DNA from: Levilactobacillus zymae
Lineage (GTDB): Bacteria > Bacillota > Bacilli > Lactobacillales > Lactobacillaceae
Assembly (NCBI RefSeq): GCF_032190635.1
Contig: NZ_JAVLAS010000001.1
Coordinates: forward strand, 2,294,001 to 2,358,000
Reading direction: 5' to 3'
Length of the DNA: 64,000 bases
The notes beneath the pieces are model-generated. The model saw nothing but the letters and a program-made list of their open reading frames with translations. It was not told the DNA's origin and made no database searches. Made by a program: the position numbers and the translations under genes. Shown here piece by piece: positions 9,121 to 17,946 of this stretch. Numbering within the stretch: position 1 is the first letter of the stretch; every line of letters starts with the position of its first letter.

Positions 9121-9136
9121 TGTAATCAATTGTAAA
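9121..9136 (+). promoter_or_regulatory. Candidate WalR-like direct repeat
   Basis: TGTAAT and TGTAAA half-sites separated by 4 bp lie about 70 bp before the muramidase gene; the -10-like TACAAT is at 9169-9174. WalR boxes in Firmicutes are two TGTWAH half-sites normally 5 bp apart and often control peptidoglycan hydrolases. The spacing here is one base short. Confidence 0.35.
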
Positions 9137-9203
9137 TTTGCGGTAACCTCCTTTGCGCCAATCCCGTGTACAATGAAGTCGATGAAGACTGAGGAGGATT
9201 TCT

Positions 9204-10154
9204 ATGCAAAATAAGTTACGTCGATTCGGTATCGGGTTAGCCGCCATGGCAGCCGTTGTGGCAGTGGGAATTGGTCTCAACACCACGACCGCCAGTGCGG
9301 CGGGCTCCAAGATTGCCGACGTCTCACAATACCAAGGGAATATTAACTGGACGAAGGCATCTAAGGACTTAAAGTACGCTCTGATTCGAGTGCAACACGG
9401 GAGTAAGGGCGACGCTGGTTACATGGTTGATACCAAGCGTAACGTCAACGCCAACGGTGCCTACAAGGCTGGCGTCCCATTCGGTCAATACATGTTCGCG
9501 GAATTCACCAGCGTGAAGGATGCCCAACAAGAAGCCAAGGATTTTTATAAGCGCAGTAACAAGCACACCAAGTTCTTTGTTCTAGACGAAGAAAAGCGGA
9601 TGAGTTCGGCGACGAAATCCGAACAGACTTACGTGAACGCTTGGTTGAAGACCATGCGGAAGCTGACCAACAAGCCGTTGATTATGTACGCCGGGGAATA
9701 CTACGCGACCGCTCACAAGTTAAACTTCTCAAAGTTTGACGGGGCTTGGATCGCCAAGTACAGTTCCGTTAAGCCTAGCGTTCCGGGCGTCACCATTGAC
9801 CTCTGGCAATACACCAGTACCGGTCGCGTGTCCGGGATCAGCGGCAACGTTGATCTGAACAAGGCATTAAAGCCGTCCGTAGTTAATAGTTGGTTCAGTG
9901 GTAGCGCGACCCACGGCTCTTCGAAGGCCACTTACTACACCACAGTCAGCGGTGTGAAGGGCGTCAAGACCAAGAAGGCGGTTTATGAATACTCATCAAC
10001 CAGCTTCACCAAGGCTCACCGGGGCACTAAGGTCGCTACGGGGTCTAAGTTAGCCGTTAAGGCCATCGCCAAGAATAGCAAGGGCGCTTACCGGTTCCAA
10101 TTAACTAATGGCAAGTACGTCACGGCCAACCAAGCTTACGTCTCCACCTATTAA
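9204..10154 (+). CDS. Secreted GH25 muramidase (lysozyme) with C-terminal SH3-like domain
   Basis: A 316-residue exported peptidoglycan hydrolase that cleaves the MurNAc-GlcNAc bond. A signal peptide spans about residues 1-33, ending TTASAAG. The GH25 barrel starts with IADVSQYQGNINW (first catalytic Asp). The central acidic pair is in FFVLDEEKRMSS and the late Asp in IDLWQYTSTGRVSG. Residues from about 240 to the end (VYEYSSTSFTKAHRGTK ... YRFQLTNGKYV) form an SH3/SLAP-like wall-binding module. AGGAGG precedes the ATG. A role in wall remodelling or autolysis is the likely one. Confidence 0.93.
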   Translation: MQNKLRRFGIGLAAMAAVVAVGIGLNTTTASAAGSKIADVSQYQGNINWTKASKDLKYALIRVQHGSKGDAGYMVDTKRNVNANGAYKAGVPFGQYMFAEFTSVKDAQQEAKDFYKRSNKHTKFFVLDEEKRMSSATKSEQTYVNAWLKTMRKLTNKPLIMYAGEYYATAHKLNFSKFDGAWIAKYSSVKPSVPGVTIDLWQYTSTGRVSGISGNVDLNKALKPSVVNSWFSGSATHGSSKATYYTTVSGVKGVKTKKAVYEYSSTSFTKAHRGTKVATGSKLAVKAIAKNSKGAYRFQLTNGKYVTANQAYVSTY

Positions 10155-10170
10155 TCATGATCTAAACTAA

Positions 10171-10199
10171 GTCGTTCACCACGGTGAGCGGCTTTTTTA
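10171..10199 (+). terminator. Intrinsic terminator of the muramidase gene
   Basis: A stem of GTCGTTCACC and GGTGAGCGGC separated by 2 nt, followed by TTTTTT. Confidence 0.75.
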
Positions 10200-10231
10200 G
10201 TACTTTTCAAAGCAATCCCCCTGCGGCAACG

Positions 10232-10275
10232 TTAAATTGGCCACCATTCCTTCGTTGAAATGGTGGCCAATTTAA
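10232..10275 (-). terminator. Intrinsic terminator of the GH8 gene
   Basis: A perfect 17-bp inverted repeat (10232-10248 with 10259-10275), AT-rich at both outer ends, just downstream of the minus-strand GH8 gene. Confidence 0.75.
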
Positions 10276-10313
10276 TGTTTAATGCGCCTTGGTTCTTGCT
10301 GCTAACCCCATGG

Positions 10314-11453
10314 TTATGCCGATTGCAAGGCCGTTAACACCTGGAGGGTGGCGCCGAAATAGCTCTTTTTTTGAATCTTTCGGGGCAACTGACGTTGTAA
10401 GCGGTGCTGCAAGGCCGTCTTTTTGAGGGTTTTAGCCCCCCAGTAGACCGGTGCGGTAAACGCCGGGTTCGTGTAACCGTTGACGGCTCTTCCACTCAAT
10501 GTATAGACCGCCGTCACGATTTTCTTCCGCTTGAAGAAGGCTAGTTGCTTGGCCAACGCTCGCTTAGTGGTGCCATCCTTAGTCAGGCGGTAGGTCTTCG
10601 CCAATCGCCACGGCACCCGACAAGCATTATAACCGTACTGATTATCGGTCCCCGATTCGATCTCACCGGGCTTAACGGTCGTGAACTTAAGCCGTTTACC
10701 GCTAACCCGAATAAAGTCGGGAAACAGTCCCGTTTTGTGGCGCGCACTCAACCGGCGGATCACCGTTTGACTACGCTTAGCGACCGTCTGCCAACTGCGG
10801 TCCCCCGTAAACTTCGCGAACGTCCGGAAGTACCCGGGCATCAGATCGCTGGTCCGTAACTTACTGCGATCATAACTGTTCGTTGCCCAATTTCCCATTA
10901 AGGGCAAGCGGGTCGTGGGGTTAATTTCGTGGGCTTTAATGGCCTTCAACAAGGACAATGCCGCTTGACGATAATTTATCTGCCGACTTCCCCACTGCCG
11001 ATCGGCCAGAATTAAAGCGTAGGCAATGTCTAAGTCCCCATCAGTCGCACTGTTGCGTTCACCCCCAACGCTAGTCAGCTTGCCGCTACGCCGGTTTTGT
11101 TGCCACGCCATCAACGGTAAGTTACCCGCAATCCGGTGGGCCCGATAATACCGGTAAAATTGATTAAACGTCGCGTGCGAGTTCACGCCCTTTTTGGCCG
11201 CTAAGACGGCCGCTAACATTCCATACCCCTGGCCTTCCGAAACGGCACGGGTCGGCCCCTGGCCGTCGTTCATCCGGACGTACTTCTGGGTCTTGCCCCC
11301 AACGTAGGCCCGTTGCCACTGTCGATACCAGGTGACCGCCTGACTGGTTTTAGCCTGCGCAGTCCTAGGTGGCCCGACCAGCAAGCCCCCTAAGACCGCT
11401 AAGCCAATTAACCCGACTAGGCCGCTCAATTTTCCTAATCTTCGTCGCTGCAT
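10314..11453 (-). CDS. Secreted glycoside hydrolase family 8 (endoglucanase/licheninase-like)
   Basis: A 379-residue exported enzyme. An N-terminal hydrophobic signal (LVGLIGLAVLGGLLVG) ends near AQAKTS. GH8 hallmarks follow: RAVSEGQGYGMLA with the catalytic acid Glu near residue 74, and NSATDGDLDIAYALILA with the second acidic cluster near residue 137. GH8 enzymes act on beta-1,4- or mixed-linkage glucans, chitosan or xylan; the exact substrate cannot be read here. The Shine-Dalgarno site AAAGGA lies 8 bp before the ATG. No cellulose-synthase genes are adjacent in this window, so it is not obviously a BcsZ partner. Confidence 0.9.
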   Translation of the reverse strand: MQRRRLGKLSGLVGLIGLAVLGGLLVGPPRTAQAKTSQAVTWYRQWQRAYVGGKTQKYVRMNDGQGPTRAVSEGQGYGMLAAVLAAKKGVNSHATFNQFYRYYRAHRIAGNLPLMAWQQNRRSGKLTSVGGERNSATDGDLDIAYALILADRQWGSRQINYRQAALSLLKAIKAHEINPTTRLPLMGNWATNSYDRSKLRTSDLMPGYFRTFAKFTGDRSWQTVAKRSQTVIRRLSARHKTGLFPDFIRVSGKRLKFTTVKPGEIESGTDNQYGYNACRVPWRLAKTYRLTKDGTTKRALAKQLAFFKRKKIVTAVYTLSGRAVNGYTNPAFTAPVYWGAKTLKKTALQHRLQRQLPRKIQKKSYFGATLQVLTALQSA

Positions 11454-11536
11454 GGTGATCCGTCCTTTCCCGGTTCTCTACGACTAGTATGCACCGTTAA
11501 TCGTCACAGCGCACCGGTCAACTTTCCCCGGATGGC

Positions 11537-12196
11537 CTAACTTAACCAGGAATCTAATTCGAACTTCCGCATGGTAATCCGGTGAGCCGCCATTGCGGTC
11601 AACGCTTGAATCTGGACATAGCCGGGTTGGGCCGCCAGCTGTGCGTCCACCGTTGCCAATTGCTCGGCGGGTAAGACCCACTTTAATGCCTGCAGTTGTT
11701 GGAAAATGACTAATAAATCCCGATGGGCTGGCGTTAGCGTTTGCGTCTGCAGCTCATGGACGAGTTGGGTCGTTAACGCTTGCTTTGCCGCGGCGGTTGG
11801 GACGTAGATGGTGTGCGGCATCAGGTTATTTTGAAAAATAACCTTCTCGACTAGCGCCCGTTGTTCCAGTTCCGGACCGATCGTGTCATAAATGGCGTTG
11901 GCGAGTTTCCAGCTAACCAACAATTTGAACACATCTTCGGTCTGGTCACTTTGCGCTCGCGCGGCTTGTAATCGCTGAGCAATCATCTGCAAGCTGGCGG
12001 GTAAGGCCGCCTCCAAACGTGGTTCGCTAGGTACCGCCACGTGCTGTTCGTTGATCATCAACAGCCGCTGATCCCGCAGATCCAGAAACGCGGCCAAGAC
12101 CAGGTAGGCTTGGGCCGTAAACCGGGTCCGCAGCACGGGCCGATTCGTAATTTTTTCCGTTAATAATAGGTAATCTTGCGCAATGGGTAAGTCCAT
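11537..12196 (-). CDS. Conserved protein, possibly GPP34 (GOLPH3)-like
   Basis: A 219-residue soluble protein, no signal or membrane segment. It is mostly helical, with an early block (LPIAQDYLLLTEKITNRP, then LVLAAFLDLRDQRL) that resembles the start of GPP34/GOLPH3 family proteins, where a short beta hairpin and helices form a lipid-headgroup pocket. This is a recollection of the layout and not a search result, so the name is tentative. AGGAGG lies well placed before ATG 12194-12196. It stands alone between GH8 and serS, with no terminator I can recognise. Confidence 0.55.
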   Translation of the reverse strand: MDLPIAQDYLLLTEKITNRPVLRTRFTAQAYLVLAAFLDLRDQRLLMINEQHVAVPSEPRLEAALPASLQMIAQRLQAARAQSDQTEDVFKLLVSWKLANAIYDTIGPELEQRALVEKVIFQNNLMPHTIYVPTAAAKQALTTQLVHELQTQTLTPAHRDLLVIFQQLQALKWVLPAEQLATVDAQLAAQPGYVQIQALTAMAAHRITMRKFELDSWLS

Positions 12197-12348
12197 GACA
12201 ATTCCTCCTCACAAACGACTTAATGGCGATTTGTCCTTAGTTTACCATGTTCCGCCCCCGCTCGACCGCCACTTCCTGTGTCAGCACATTCCGCGTTAAT
12301 GCCGCTAGCGGTAGCCAATTTACCTATTTTCCACTCGCAGTGAAGTAA

Positions 12349-13620
12349 TTATTGAATGACGGTTAAACCGCCCATGTACTTTTGTAGAACGGCCGGGATC
12401 TTAACGGTCCCATCGGCTTGCTGATTATTTTCCAGAATCGCCGCAACCGTACGGCCAACCGCCAAGCCAGAACCATTGAGCGTGTGAACGTACGCCACGG
12501 TCCCGTCGGCCTTGCGGTACCGAATCATGGCTCGGCGGGCCTGGAAGTCTAAACAATTGGAGCAAGAACTAATTTCCCGGTAAACGTTTTGTTCCGGCAT
12601 CCAGACCTCGATATCGTAAGTCTTAGCGGACGAAAAGCCTAGATCCCCGGTCGATAACGTAATGACGTGGTACGGCAGTTCCAGTTCCCGTAAGACCTCT
12701 TCGGCGTTGTCGGTCAACTTCTCCAATTCATCGTAAGAATCCTCAGGCCGGCAGAACTTGACCATCTCAACTTTGTGAAACTGGTGCATGCGGATCAATC
12801 CCCGGGTGTCGCGGCCAGCGCTCCCGGCTTCAGACCGGAAACACGGCGTCATGGCCGTTAGGTAAGTTGGCAACTGATCTTCGGTCAAGATTTCGTTGGC
12901 GTAATAGTTAGTCAGGGGCACTTCGGCCGTCGGAATTAAGGTTTCGCCCGTCGTTTCCACGGTGTACACGTCTTCCTTAAACTTCGGAAACTGACCCGTG
13001 CCAAACATGGTCTTGGCGTTAACCAGATACGGTGGAATGACCTCGTGATACCCTTGTTTTTGGGTGTGCAGATCCAGCATGAAGCAGTACAGCGCACGCT
13101 CCAACTGTGCCCCGGCATCCTTATAATAGACGAACCGGGCCCCGGAAACCTTGGCCGCCCGTTCAAAATCGAGAATTCCCAGCCGTTCCCCTAATTCCCA
13201 ATGGGCTTTGGGGGCAAAGTCAAAGGTCGGAATCGTGCCCCACTTACGGTCTTCGACGTCACTATTCTCGTCGGGACCCACGGGAAGACCGTCCGCCGGC
13301 AGATTGGGGAGCCGCACCGCGATGTAGTGCAGCCGTTCGGCCACCTCTTCTTGCGCCGCCTCCGTCGACTTCAACTCCTGATTTAAGGCCTTCACTTGCT
13401 GGATCAAGGCTTGGCCCGCCGCAGATTGGGAATCGGCCTGACCCACCTGCCGGCTCAATTCATTTTTCTGCTTTTTGAGTGTTTCGGCGCGGGTAATCGC
13501 CTCCCGATTTTGCCGATCGAGGGTCAAATACTCGTCAATTTCGTTGGGGTCCACGCCCCGCGTTTGCAACTTCGTCTTTACCGTTTCAGCATGAGTCCGA
13601 ACATACTTAGGATCTAACAT
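12349..13620 (-). CDS. serS: Seryl-tRNA synthetase
   Basis: A 423-residue class II synthetase that charges tRNA-Ser. The start is ATG 13618-13620: the family begins MLDPKYVR and AAGGAAG lies 9 bp upstream. Residues 1-110 form the tRNA-binding helical arm. Motif 2 is in [21 protein letters not shown], and motif 3 is in [16 protein letters not shown] near the end. A serine T-box precedes it (13653-13902), so transcription is read out from the level of uncharged tRNA-Ser. Confidence 0.97.
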   Translation of the reverse strand: MLDPKYVRTHAETVKTKLQTRGVDPNEIDEYLTLDRQNREAITRAETLKKQKNELSRQVGQADSQSAAGQALIQQVKALNQELKSTEAAQEEVAERLHYIAVRLPNLPADGLPVGPDENSDVEDRKWGTIPTFDFAPKAHWELGERLGILDFERAAKVSGARFVYYKDAGAQLERALYCFMLDLHTQKQGYHEVIPPYLVNAKTMFGTGQFPKFKEDVYTVETTGETLIPTAEVPLTNYYANEILTEDQLPTYLTAMTPCFRSEAGSAGRDTRGLIRMHQFHKVEMVKFCRPEDSYDELEKLTDNAEEVLRELELPYHVITLSTGDLGFSSAKTYDIEVWMPEQNVYREISSCSNCLDFQARRAMIRYRKADGTVAYVHTLNGSGLAVGRTVAAILENNQQADGTVKIPAVLQKYMGGLTVIQ

Positions 13621-13652
13621 TGACAAAACTTCCTTTCTTGACAAACGATACT

Positions 13653-13902
13653 AAAAAAACGCCCCACGACCGGATCACCGGTCATGGGACGTCGCTCAAC
13701 ACATTAACGTGGTACCACCCAACTTCGGGCCTAAATGAGGGTCCGCTCACGAGGATAACGTCTCGCCGTGTCTCCTTCGCTCGGAGACAAGCGCTTAGGT
13801 CGGGGATTCGACTTCTTAGGTTGGCTAACCTCGCAGCACCGTTTAGCTCTCTGGACAACCGGCCGAAGTCTACTAACGACCATGTTCGCGCTTTCAATAT
13901 CT
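13653..13902 (-). promoter_or_regulatory. T-box leader (serine-specific) upstream of serS
   Basis: Reading the minus strand: Stem I has an AGTA S-turn, a GACTTC/GAAGTC helix and then GAA-TCC, placing the specifier codon UCC (Ser) at 13806-13804. An AGAGAG element lies in the distal part. The T-box sequence GGGTGGTACCACG is at 13720-13708, matching the family core GGGTGGNACCGCG with one change. A terminator hairpin with seven T follows (13693-13653). Uncharged tRNA-Ser should pair with TCC and the T-box bulge to favour antitermination. Confidence 0.93.
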
Positions 13903-13908
13903 ACGTCT

Positions 13909-13938
13909 AATGTACCGCCGCTTCCCGACGTTTGTCAA
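13909..13938 (-). promoter_or_regulatory. serS promoter
   Basis: TTGACA (13938-13933), an 18-bp spacer and TACATT (13914-13909) on the minus strand, directly before the T-box leader. Confidence 0.7.
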
Positions 13939-14176
13939 ACCATGGCTAGCCGCCATTGCCGGTCGACGGTCGCAGTCCTTGGGCGCGGACCAATCCAGCA
14001 GACGTTACTGACTAAAGTAACCGGCCGGACTAACGACGGCAAGCGGAACCGCTGCCTGCGTCCGCACATTTTGGCGCGAGTCATTCAAAGTCACCCCGAG
14101 CAATGGAAAAGCAGCAAGAAAATTCCCGGAAAAATCGAGAAACTTCCTACTGCTTGTTAAAATCCGAGTAATCGAC

Positions 14177-15439
14177 TTAATCGTTGATGGACGCACTAGA
14201 ATCTGCATCCGTCGCCGGGGCTTCGGCGGGTTCACTAGCCGCTTCATCGACGGACGCACTTGACGTGGTGTCTGCTGCGGGAGCATCCGCGTTGACCGAC
14301 GCACTGGTCGTGGCATCGGGGTTCCCCTCAAGCTTTTGTCCCGTCTTGGCTAAGTACCATTTGATGGTCGGCATGATGTCTTGAACGTATTCGTTGACTC
14401 CCATGTAGTGTCCTTGTTCGTCGTGCATGGCGCGGTAATTGTGCACGATGTACTTGTCCGCGGTGTTGCCCGGAACCGGCATGCTGACTTCTGGCACTTG
14501 CCCCGTCCGCAAGGCGTGAATGACTTCCTTGACGTGCTTAACCACGCGGGCGTTCTTCGGGTGAACCATCGCGAGTGGGTTCCCCGCTTGGTCCGGCGTC
14601 CGGGCAGCCAACATCTTCTCGGCCGGCGCCATCTTATTGTAGTAGATAAATTGATTATTGCTATCGGCGTAGGTTAATTCCAATGGCATCGAGTTCAGAA
14701 AGGCGTTCAATTGATCGACCGTCAGTAACCCCCGATCCAACTTGACGTAGTCGTTACCCGCAGCCGCGTGCGTCTTTTCAGCGGCCTGTTCCACCCAATC
14801 CGGCGCCGCCATGTCCACGCCCTCGACCGTGGTCGCAATCTTACCGGTTGCGTTCAAGTCTTCGCTTTCCGCACCGGTGTCCTCCGGGTGATTCAAGGTA
14901 TTAATTACCTTCACAAACTTCACGAATTTTTGAAGGGTGGACTGCAAGAAGTTAACGGTTCCGGAATCCTTCAAGTTGTCGTTTTCATCAAAGGCATCCT
15001 TCACTTCGCCTAACAGAAATTCGTTACCCGGCAAGACCACCGCGTTAACCCCGGGGGCTTCCAGGATTTGCCGCAGATTTAATTGTGCCCGTGACGACCC
15101 TTGATCGTAATAGGAAGCGCCGACGATCATGACCGGTTTCCCGTCCAACGGGTGAATCTTGTAGGATAACCATTCGATCACACTCTTAAGACTTGCCGTG
15201 GTGGTGTGGTTGTGTTCCGGCGTCGCAATCACGACCCCGTCAGCGCTTTCAATCTTGCGCTTCAAGTATTGGATGGCATCGCTTTCGGTCTGGTCATCGC
15301 TTTCGTTAAATAGCGGCACGTCCTTAATGTCCAACATTTCAATATCGGCTAAGTCGCTAAAATGAGTGGCCATGTACTTTAAGAGAATTCGATTATATGA
15401 TTTATCGGCTACTGAGCCAGCAATTCCTACTAATTTCAT
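14177..15439 (-). CDS. NAD(P)H-dependent FMN reductase fused to a PAS-like domain, with flavinylation-like tail repeats
   Basis: A 420-residue cytosolic protein. Residues 1-185 are a flavodoxin-like NADPH-dependent FMN reductase ([14 protein letters not shown] phosphate loop; [38 protein letters not shown]). Residues about 245-375 look like the PAS domain of DUF438-type proteins ([43 protein letters not shown]). The last 45 residues are an acidic Ala/Ser-rich tail with three copies of D-[AT]-[TD]-[TS]-S-A-S-[VI]-[ND] ([27 protein letters not shown]). These resemble the D-x-x-[ST]-G-A-[ST] site to which ApbE attaches FMN covalently. ApbE is encoded two genes upstream. A flavin-bearing flexible tail is my inference. 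Confidence 0.85.
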   Translation of the reverse strand: MKLVGIAGSVADKSYNRILLKYMATHFSDLADIEMLDIKDVPLFNESDDQTESDAIQYLKRKIESADGVVIATPEHNHTTTASLKSVIEWLSYKIHPLDGKPVMIVGASYYDQGSSRAQLNLRQILEAPGVNAVVLPGNEFLLGEVKDAFDENDNLKDSGTVNFLQSTLQKFVKFVKVINTLNHPEDTGAESEDLNATGKIATTVEGVDMAAPDWVEQAAEKTHAAAGNDYVKLDRGLLTVDQLNAFLNSMPLELTYADSNNQFIYYNKMAPAEKMLAARTPDQAGNPLAMVHPKNARVVKHVKEVIHALRTGQVPEVSMPVPGNTADKYIVHNYRAMHDEQGHYMGVNEYVQDIMPTIKWYLAKTGQKLEGNPDATTSASVNADAPAADTTSSASVDEAASEPAEAPATDADSSASIND

Positions 15440-15455
15440 GCGTTTTCCGCTCCTT

Positions 15456-16064
15456 TTACAGCTTATTCCAGTCGAAGTTTTTCGTGTCTTTTTGATTGAG
15501 ATCCTTGGCGTGGTTCAGTTGTCCTGACACCGCGACGAAGGTTTGGAAGTCCTTAAATAGGCCGTCCAATTGAGCGACCTTATCGGCGTCCTTCAAGTTC
15601 CCCTGATCGTCAAATGCGTCCAGGGAATGCCCCAAGAGATATTCGGAACTCGGCATAATGCGGGCGCGCAGCTCCGGTGAATCCAGAATCTGCCGCAGGT
15701 GGGCCTGCGCACGGGAAGACCCCAGTGAGCCGTACGACGCCCCAACGATCATCACGGGTTTATCCACGAACGGGTGAACCCGGTGAGATAACCATTCCAA
15801 CGCATTCATCAGCGCAGAAGGGACCGCATGGTCGTATTCGGGGGTCGCGATAATGACCCCGTCAGCCGTGTCAATCGCCTGGGCCATGGCCAACACGGGC
15901 GCGGGAACCGGACTGTTTTCGGGCTTGTTAAACAACGGGAGATCAGTGATTTCCATGAGTTCAATTTCTGCCTGATCGGCAAAATGCCGCTTCATGAACT
16001 GGAGTAACGTTCGGTTGGTGGACACTTTTGCGTTGGTTCCAACCATTGCCACAAATTTATTCAT
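15456..16064 (-). CDS. NAD(P)H-dependent FMN reductase family protein
   Basis: A 202-residue flavodoxin-fold protein closely related to the N-terminal domain of the next gene, and so probably from a duplication. Shared blocks are [38 protein letters not shown] and [20 protein letters not shown]. It lacks the PAS domain and the tail. The start is ATG 16062-16064 with AAAGGAG upstream; the upstream extension of the frame has no ribosome site. It lies 16 bp before the fusion gene, so the two are co-transcribed. It likely binds FMN and moves electrons from NAD(P)H to an unknown acceptor. Confidence 0.9.
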   Translation of the reverse strand: MNKFVAMVGTNAKVSTNRTLLQFMKRHFADQAEIELMEITDLPLFNKPENSPVPAPVLAMAQAIDTADGVIIATPEYDHAVPSALMNALEWLSHRVHPFVDKPVMIVGASYGSLGSSRAQAHLRQILDSPELRARIMPSSEYLLGHSLDAFDDQGNLKDADKVAQLDGLFKDFQTFVAVSGQLNHAKDLNQKDTKNFDWNKL

Positions 16065-16117
16065 TATAGACCGCTCCTTTAAACTTTGGGGATTCGCGGC
16101 GCACACCGCTTAGCTCC

Positions 16118-16146
16118 ATTGTAAACGCTTTTATATACTATAGCAA
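16118..16146 (-). promoter_or_regulatory. Promoter with cre-like site before the FMN reductase pair
   Basis: TTGCTA (16146-16141), a 17-bp spacer and TACAAT (16123-16118) on the minus strand. A cre-like 14-mer TAAAAGCGTTTACA (16133-16120) overlaps the spacer and -10 and differs from the CcpA consensus at one conserved G. The reductase pair may thus have its own carbon-controlled start besides read-through from apbE. Confidence 0.6.
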
Positions 16147-16151
16147 TATTT

Positions 16152-17063
16152 TCACAAAATTGTGGAATAAAGTTGCCCTGTCTGAGTAATAATTATGCCA
16201 TCGATCCCCGACGTTTGCCGCAATTGCGCCATTGCCGCTTCCACGGGTTGTCCGAATAATCGGGTGGTCCAAAGCTCACCGGTGATCGATTGGGCCGAAA
16301 TGATGGTGACACTCGCCATCTCGGTGGGCATCGGGTAGCCGGTCACCGGATCCAAAACGTGGTGGTAAGTATGCCCAGCGGCGTGTAATTGCCGCTCATA
16401 AATTCCGGAGGTCACCACCGACTTGTCCCGAACCCGGATCACCAGCCGGTTTTGCCCCCGTGGTTTCCCCGGATCCTGGATGCCAATTCGCCATTGCTGA
16501 TCGGCGTGTTGCCGTTGCGGACCGAAGACCACCACGTTGCCACCCAGGTTAATCAGCCCCGCCGTGACCCCCACAGTCGTGAAATAGTCGTGGAGGAGAT
16601 CGGCAACGTAGCCCTTGGCGATGGCTCCCAAGTCCAGGGTCATTCCCGGTCGTTGCAGATAAACGGTCAGGTGCCGTGGATCCAACGTTATGGCCGCCGG
16701 ATCCGTCAGCCGTAACGCAGCCTGAATCTCGGCATCACTGGGTTTACGGGCATCGTTAAAGCCGATTCGCCAGGTTTGCACCAACGGGCCAATGGCGATA
16801 TTTAAGTGTTCGGCCGTATTGGCACTGTGATCGCGGCCAATCCGGATCAGGTCAAAAAGTTCGGGATCCACGGCCACCGGTCGCTGACCGGCTTGGTGCG
16901 CGATAGCCATCAATTCCGACGTTTCATCGTTCGCACTAAATCGATGTTCATAAACCTTCAACCGACGAACGGCCTCAGTCAACACGGGTTGCGGTTGCCG
17001 GTGCGTAATCGTCAGTGTAATCACGGTGCCCATCAGGTGCACCACTTGAGTGGCCACAGGCAT
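16152..17063 (-). CDS. apbE: FAD:protein FMN transferase
   Basis: A 303-residue ApbE that transfers FMN from FAD to a Ser/Thr of a target protein through a phosphodiester bond. Family blocks are present: LMGTVITLTI, YEHRFSANDETSEL, TLDLGAIAKGYVAD, INLGGNVVVFG, VTSGIYERQ and HHVLDPVTGYPMPTE. It has no signal peptide or lipobox, unlike the exported ApbE forms, so it should modify cytosolic targets. No FMN_bind domain protein is encoded here; the nearest plausible target is the tail of the 14177-15439 product. AGGAGG precedes the ATG. Confidence 0.95.
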   Translation of the reverse strand: MPVATQVVHLMGTVITLTITHRQPQPVLTEAVRRLKVYEHRFSANDETSELMAIAHQAGQRPVAVDPELFDLIRIGRDHSANTAEHLNIAIGPLVQTWRIGFNDARKPSDAEIQAALRLTDPAAITLDPRHLTVYLQRPGMTLDLGAIAKGYVADLLHDYFTTVGVTAGLINLGGNVVVFGPQRQHADQQWRIGIQDPGKPRGQNRLVIRVRDKSVVTSGIYERQLHAAGHTYHHVLDPVTGYPMPTEMASVTIISAQSITGELWTTRLFGQPVEAAMAQLRQTSGIDGIIITQTGQLYSTIL

Positions 17064-17279
17064 GCCACCACCTCCTTCACCGTTATCGTACCCGAATTTA
17101 GTGCGAATTTAAAGTATTATGATAACGATTTCACTACCACACCGTTACGGCACGCAACCACCGCTTTTTTCACCCCCGTAGATTCCGCCAAAGTTGACGA
17201 ACTCTAGCCAATAGCCTATCTTTATGGATAGATGACATTTACTAGGTCCCACCATTGAGGACCGCTGAAGGAGTTTACC

Positions 17280-17819
17280 ATGGCTAAATTACAGATTTCT
17301 CGTTTCACTACCCGGATTCTCATCGGCTGGTGTGTGTTCTTATTCGCTATTCTCTTGACCTTAGGCTTCTCACACCTGCTGGAACCCCACGTCATTACGT
17401 TACACGCCCTGACGCTCGACGGTTTTCTGGCCAGCGTCCTCATGGGGCTACGGGTCATTGTCTTATTCTTGGTTTTCTCGACCATTCCCATGCGTTGGCC
17501 CATCACGTTACTGTCCTTTATCAGTCTGACCATCGCCATCGTGGCCGTCTACCAATTCATCACCGTGGTTCTGACCGGTAACTTGTTGGTTATCCTCGCC
17601 TACCTGGTCTTCGTTGGCGCCTTTCTGGCCTTACTCTATACCGCCATTCTGATGACCAGCGAGATTATTAATCATAATCACTGGGAGCAAGGCGGCGGTT
17701 ACCTCAAGCACTGGGGCCTTTCGTTACTAGCAAACATTCGGCAGTTCAGTCTCCCCTTATTACTGAGCCTGCTAATCTTCAGCATCGCCCTGCCCCTGAC
17801 TAATTCCGTCACTTTCTAA
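17280..17819 (+). CDS. Integral membrane protein of unknown function
   Basis: A 179-residue protein with about five hydrophobic segments (starting near residues 13, 45, 63, 85 and 155). The N-terminus is short and basic. I do not recognise the family, and no catalytic motif stands out. GAAGGAG lies 7 bp before the ATG. A strong terminator follows, so it is monocistronic. It lies between divergent apbE and the metal ATPase, with no clear functional link to either. Confidence 0.75.
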   Translation: MAKLQISRFTTRILIGWCVFLFAILLTLGFSHLLEPHVITLHALTLDGFLASVLMGLRVIVLFLVFSTIPMRWPITLLSFISLTIAIVAVYQFITVVLTGNLLVILAYLVFVGAFLALLYTAILMTSEIINHNHWEQGGGYLKHWGLSLLANIRQFSLPLLLSLLIFSIALPLTNSVTF

Positions 17820-17830
17820 ACCAAGTTCTA

Positions 17831-17867
17831 TGCGCGCAGCGGATTTCGATCCCCTGCGCGCTTTTTG
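17831..17867 (+). terminator. Intrinsic terminator
   Basis: GCGCGCAG/CTGCGCGC stem followed by TTTTT. Confidence 0.85.
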
Positions 17868-17869
17868 TA

Positions 17870-17928
17870 TTGCAAAATAACCGGTTTCATGATATAAATA
17901 GATTAACATATGAGCATACATAGATATT
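17870..17928 (+). promoter_or_regulatory. Promoter and candidate ArsR/SmtB operator of the metal ATPase operon
   Basis: TTGCAA (17870-17875), 17-bp spacer, TATAAA (17893-17898). Just downstream lies an AT-rich imperfect palindrome, TATG-N6-CATA (about 17909-17922), in the position and style of SmtB-type operators. The operator is a guess from position and symmetry. Confidence 0.5.
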
Positions 17929-17946
17929 AAAAAAGGAGGAATTAAC

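Noticed and set aside
13107..13478. 123-codon plus-strand frame inside serS
   Set aside because: Shadow of serS; low-quality composition and no start signal.
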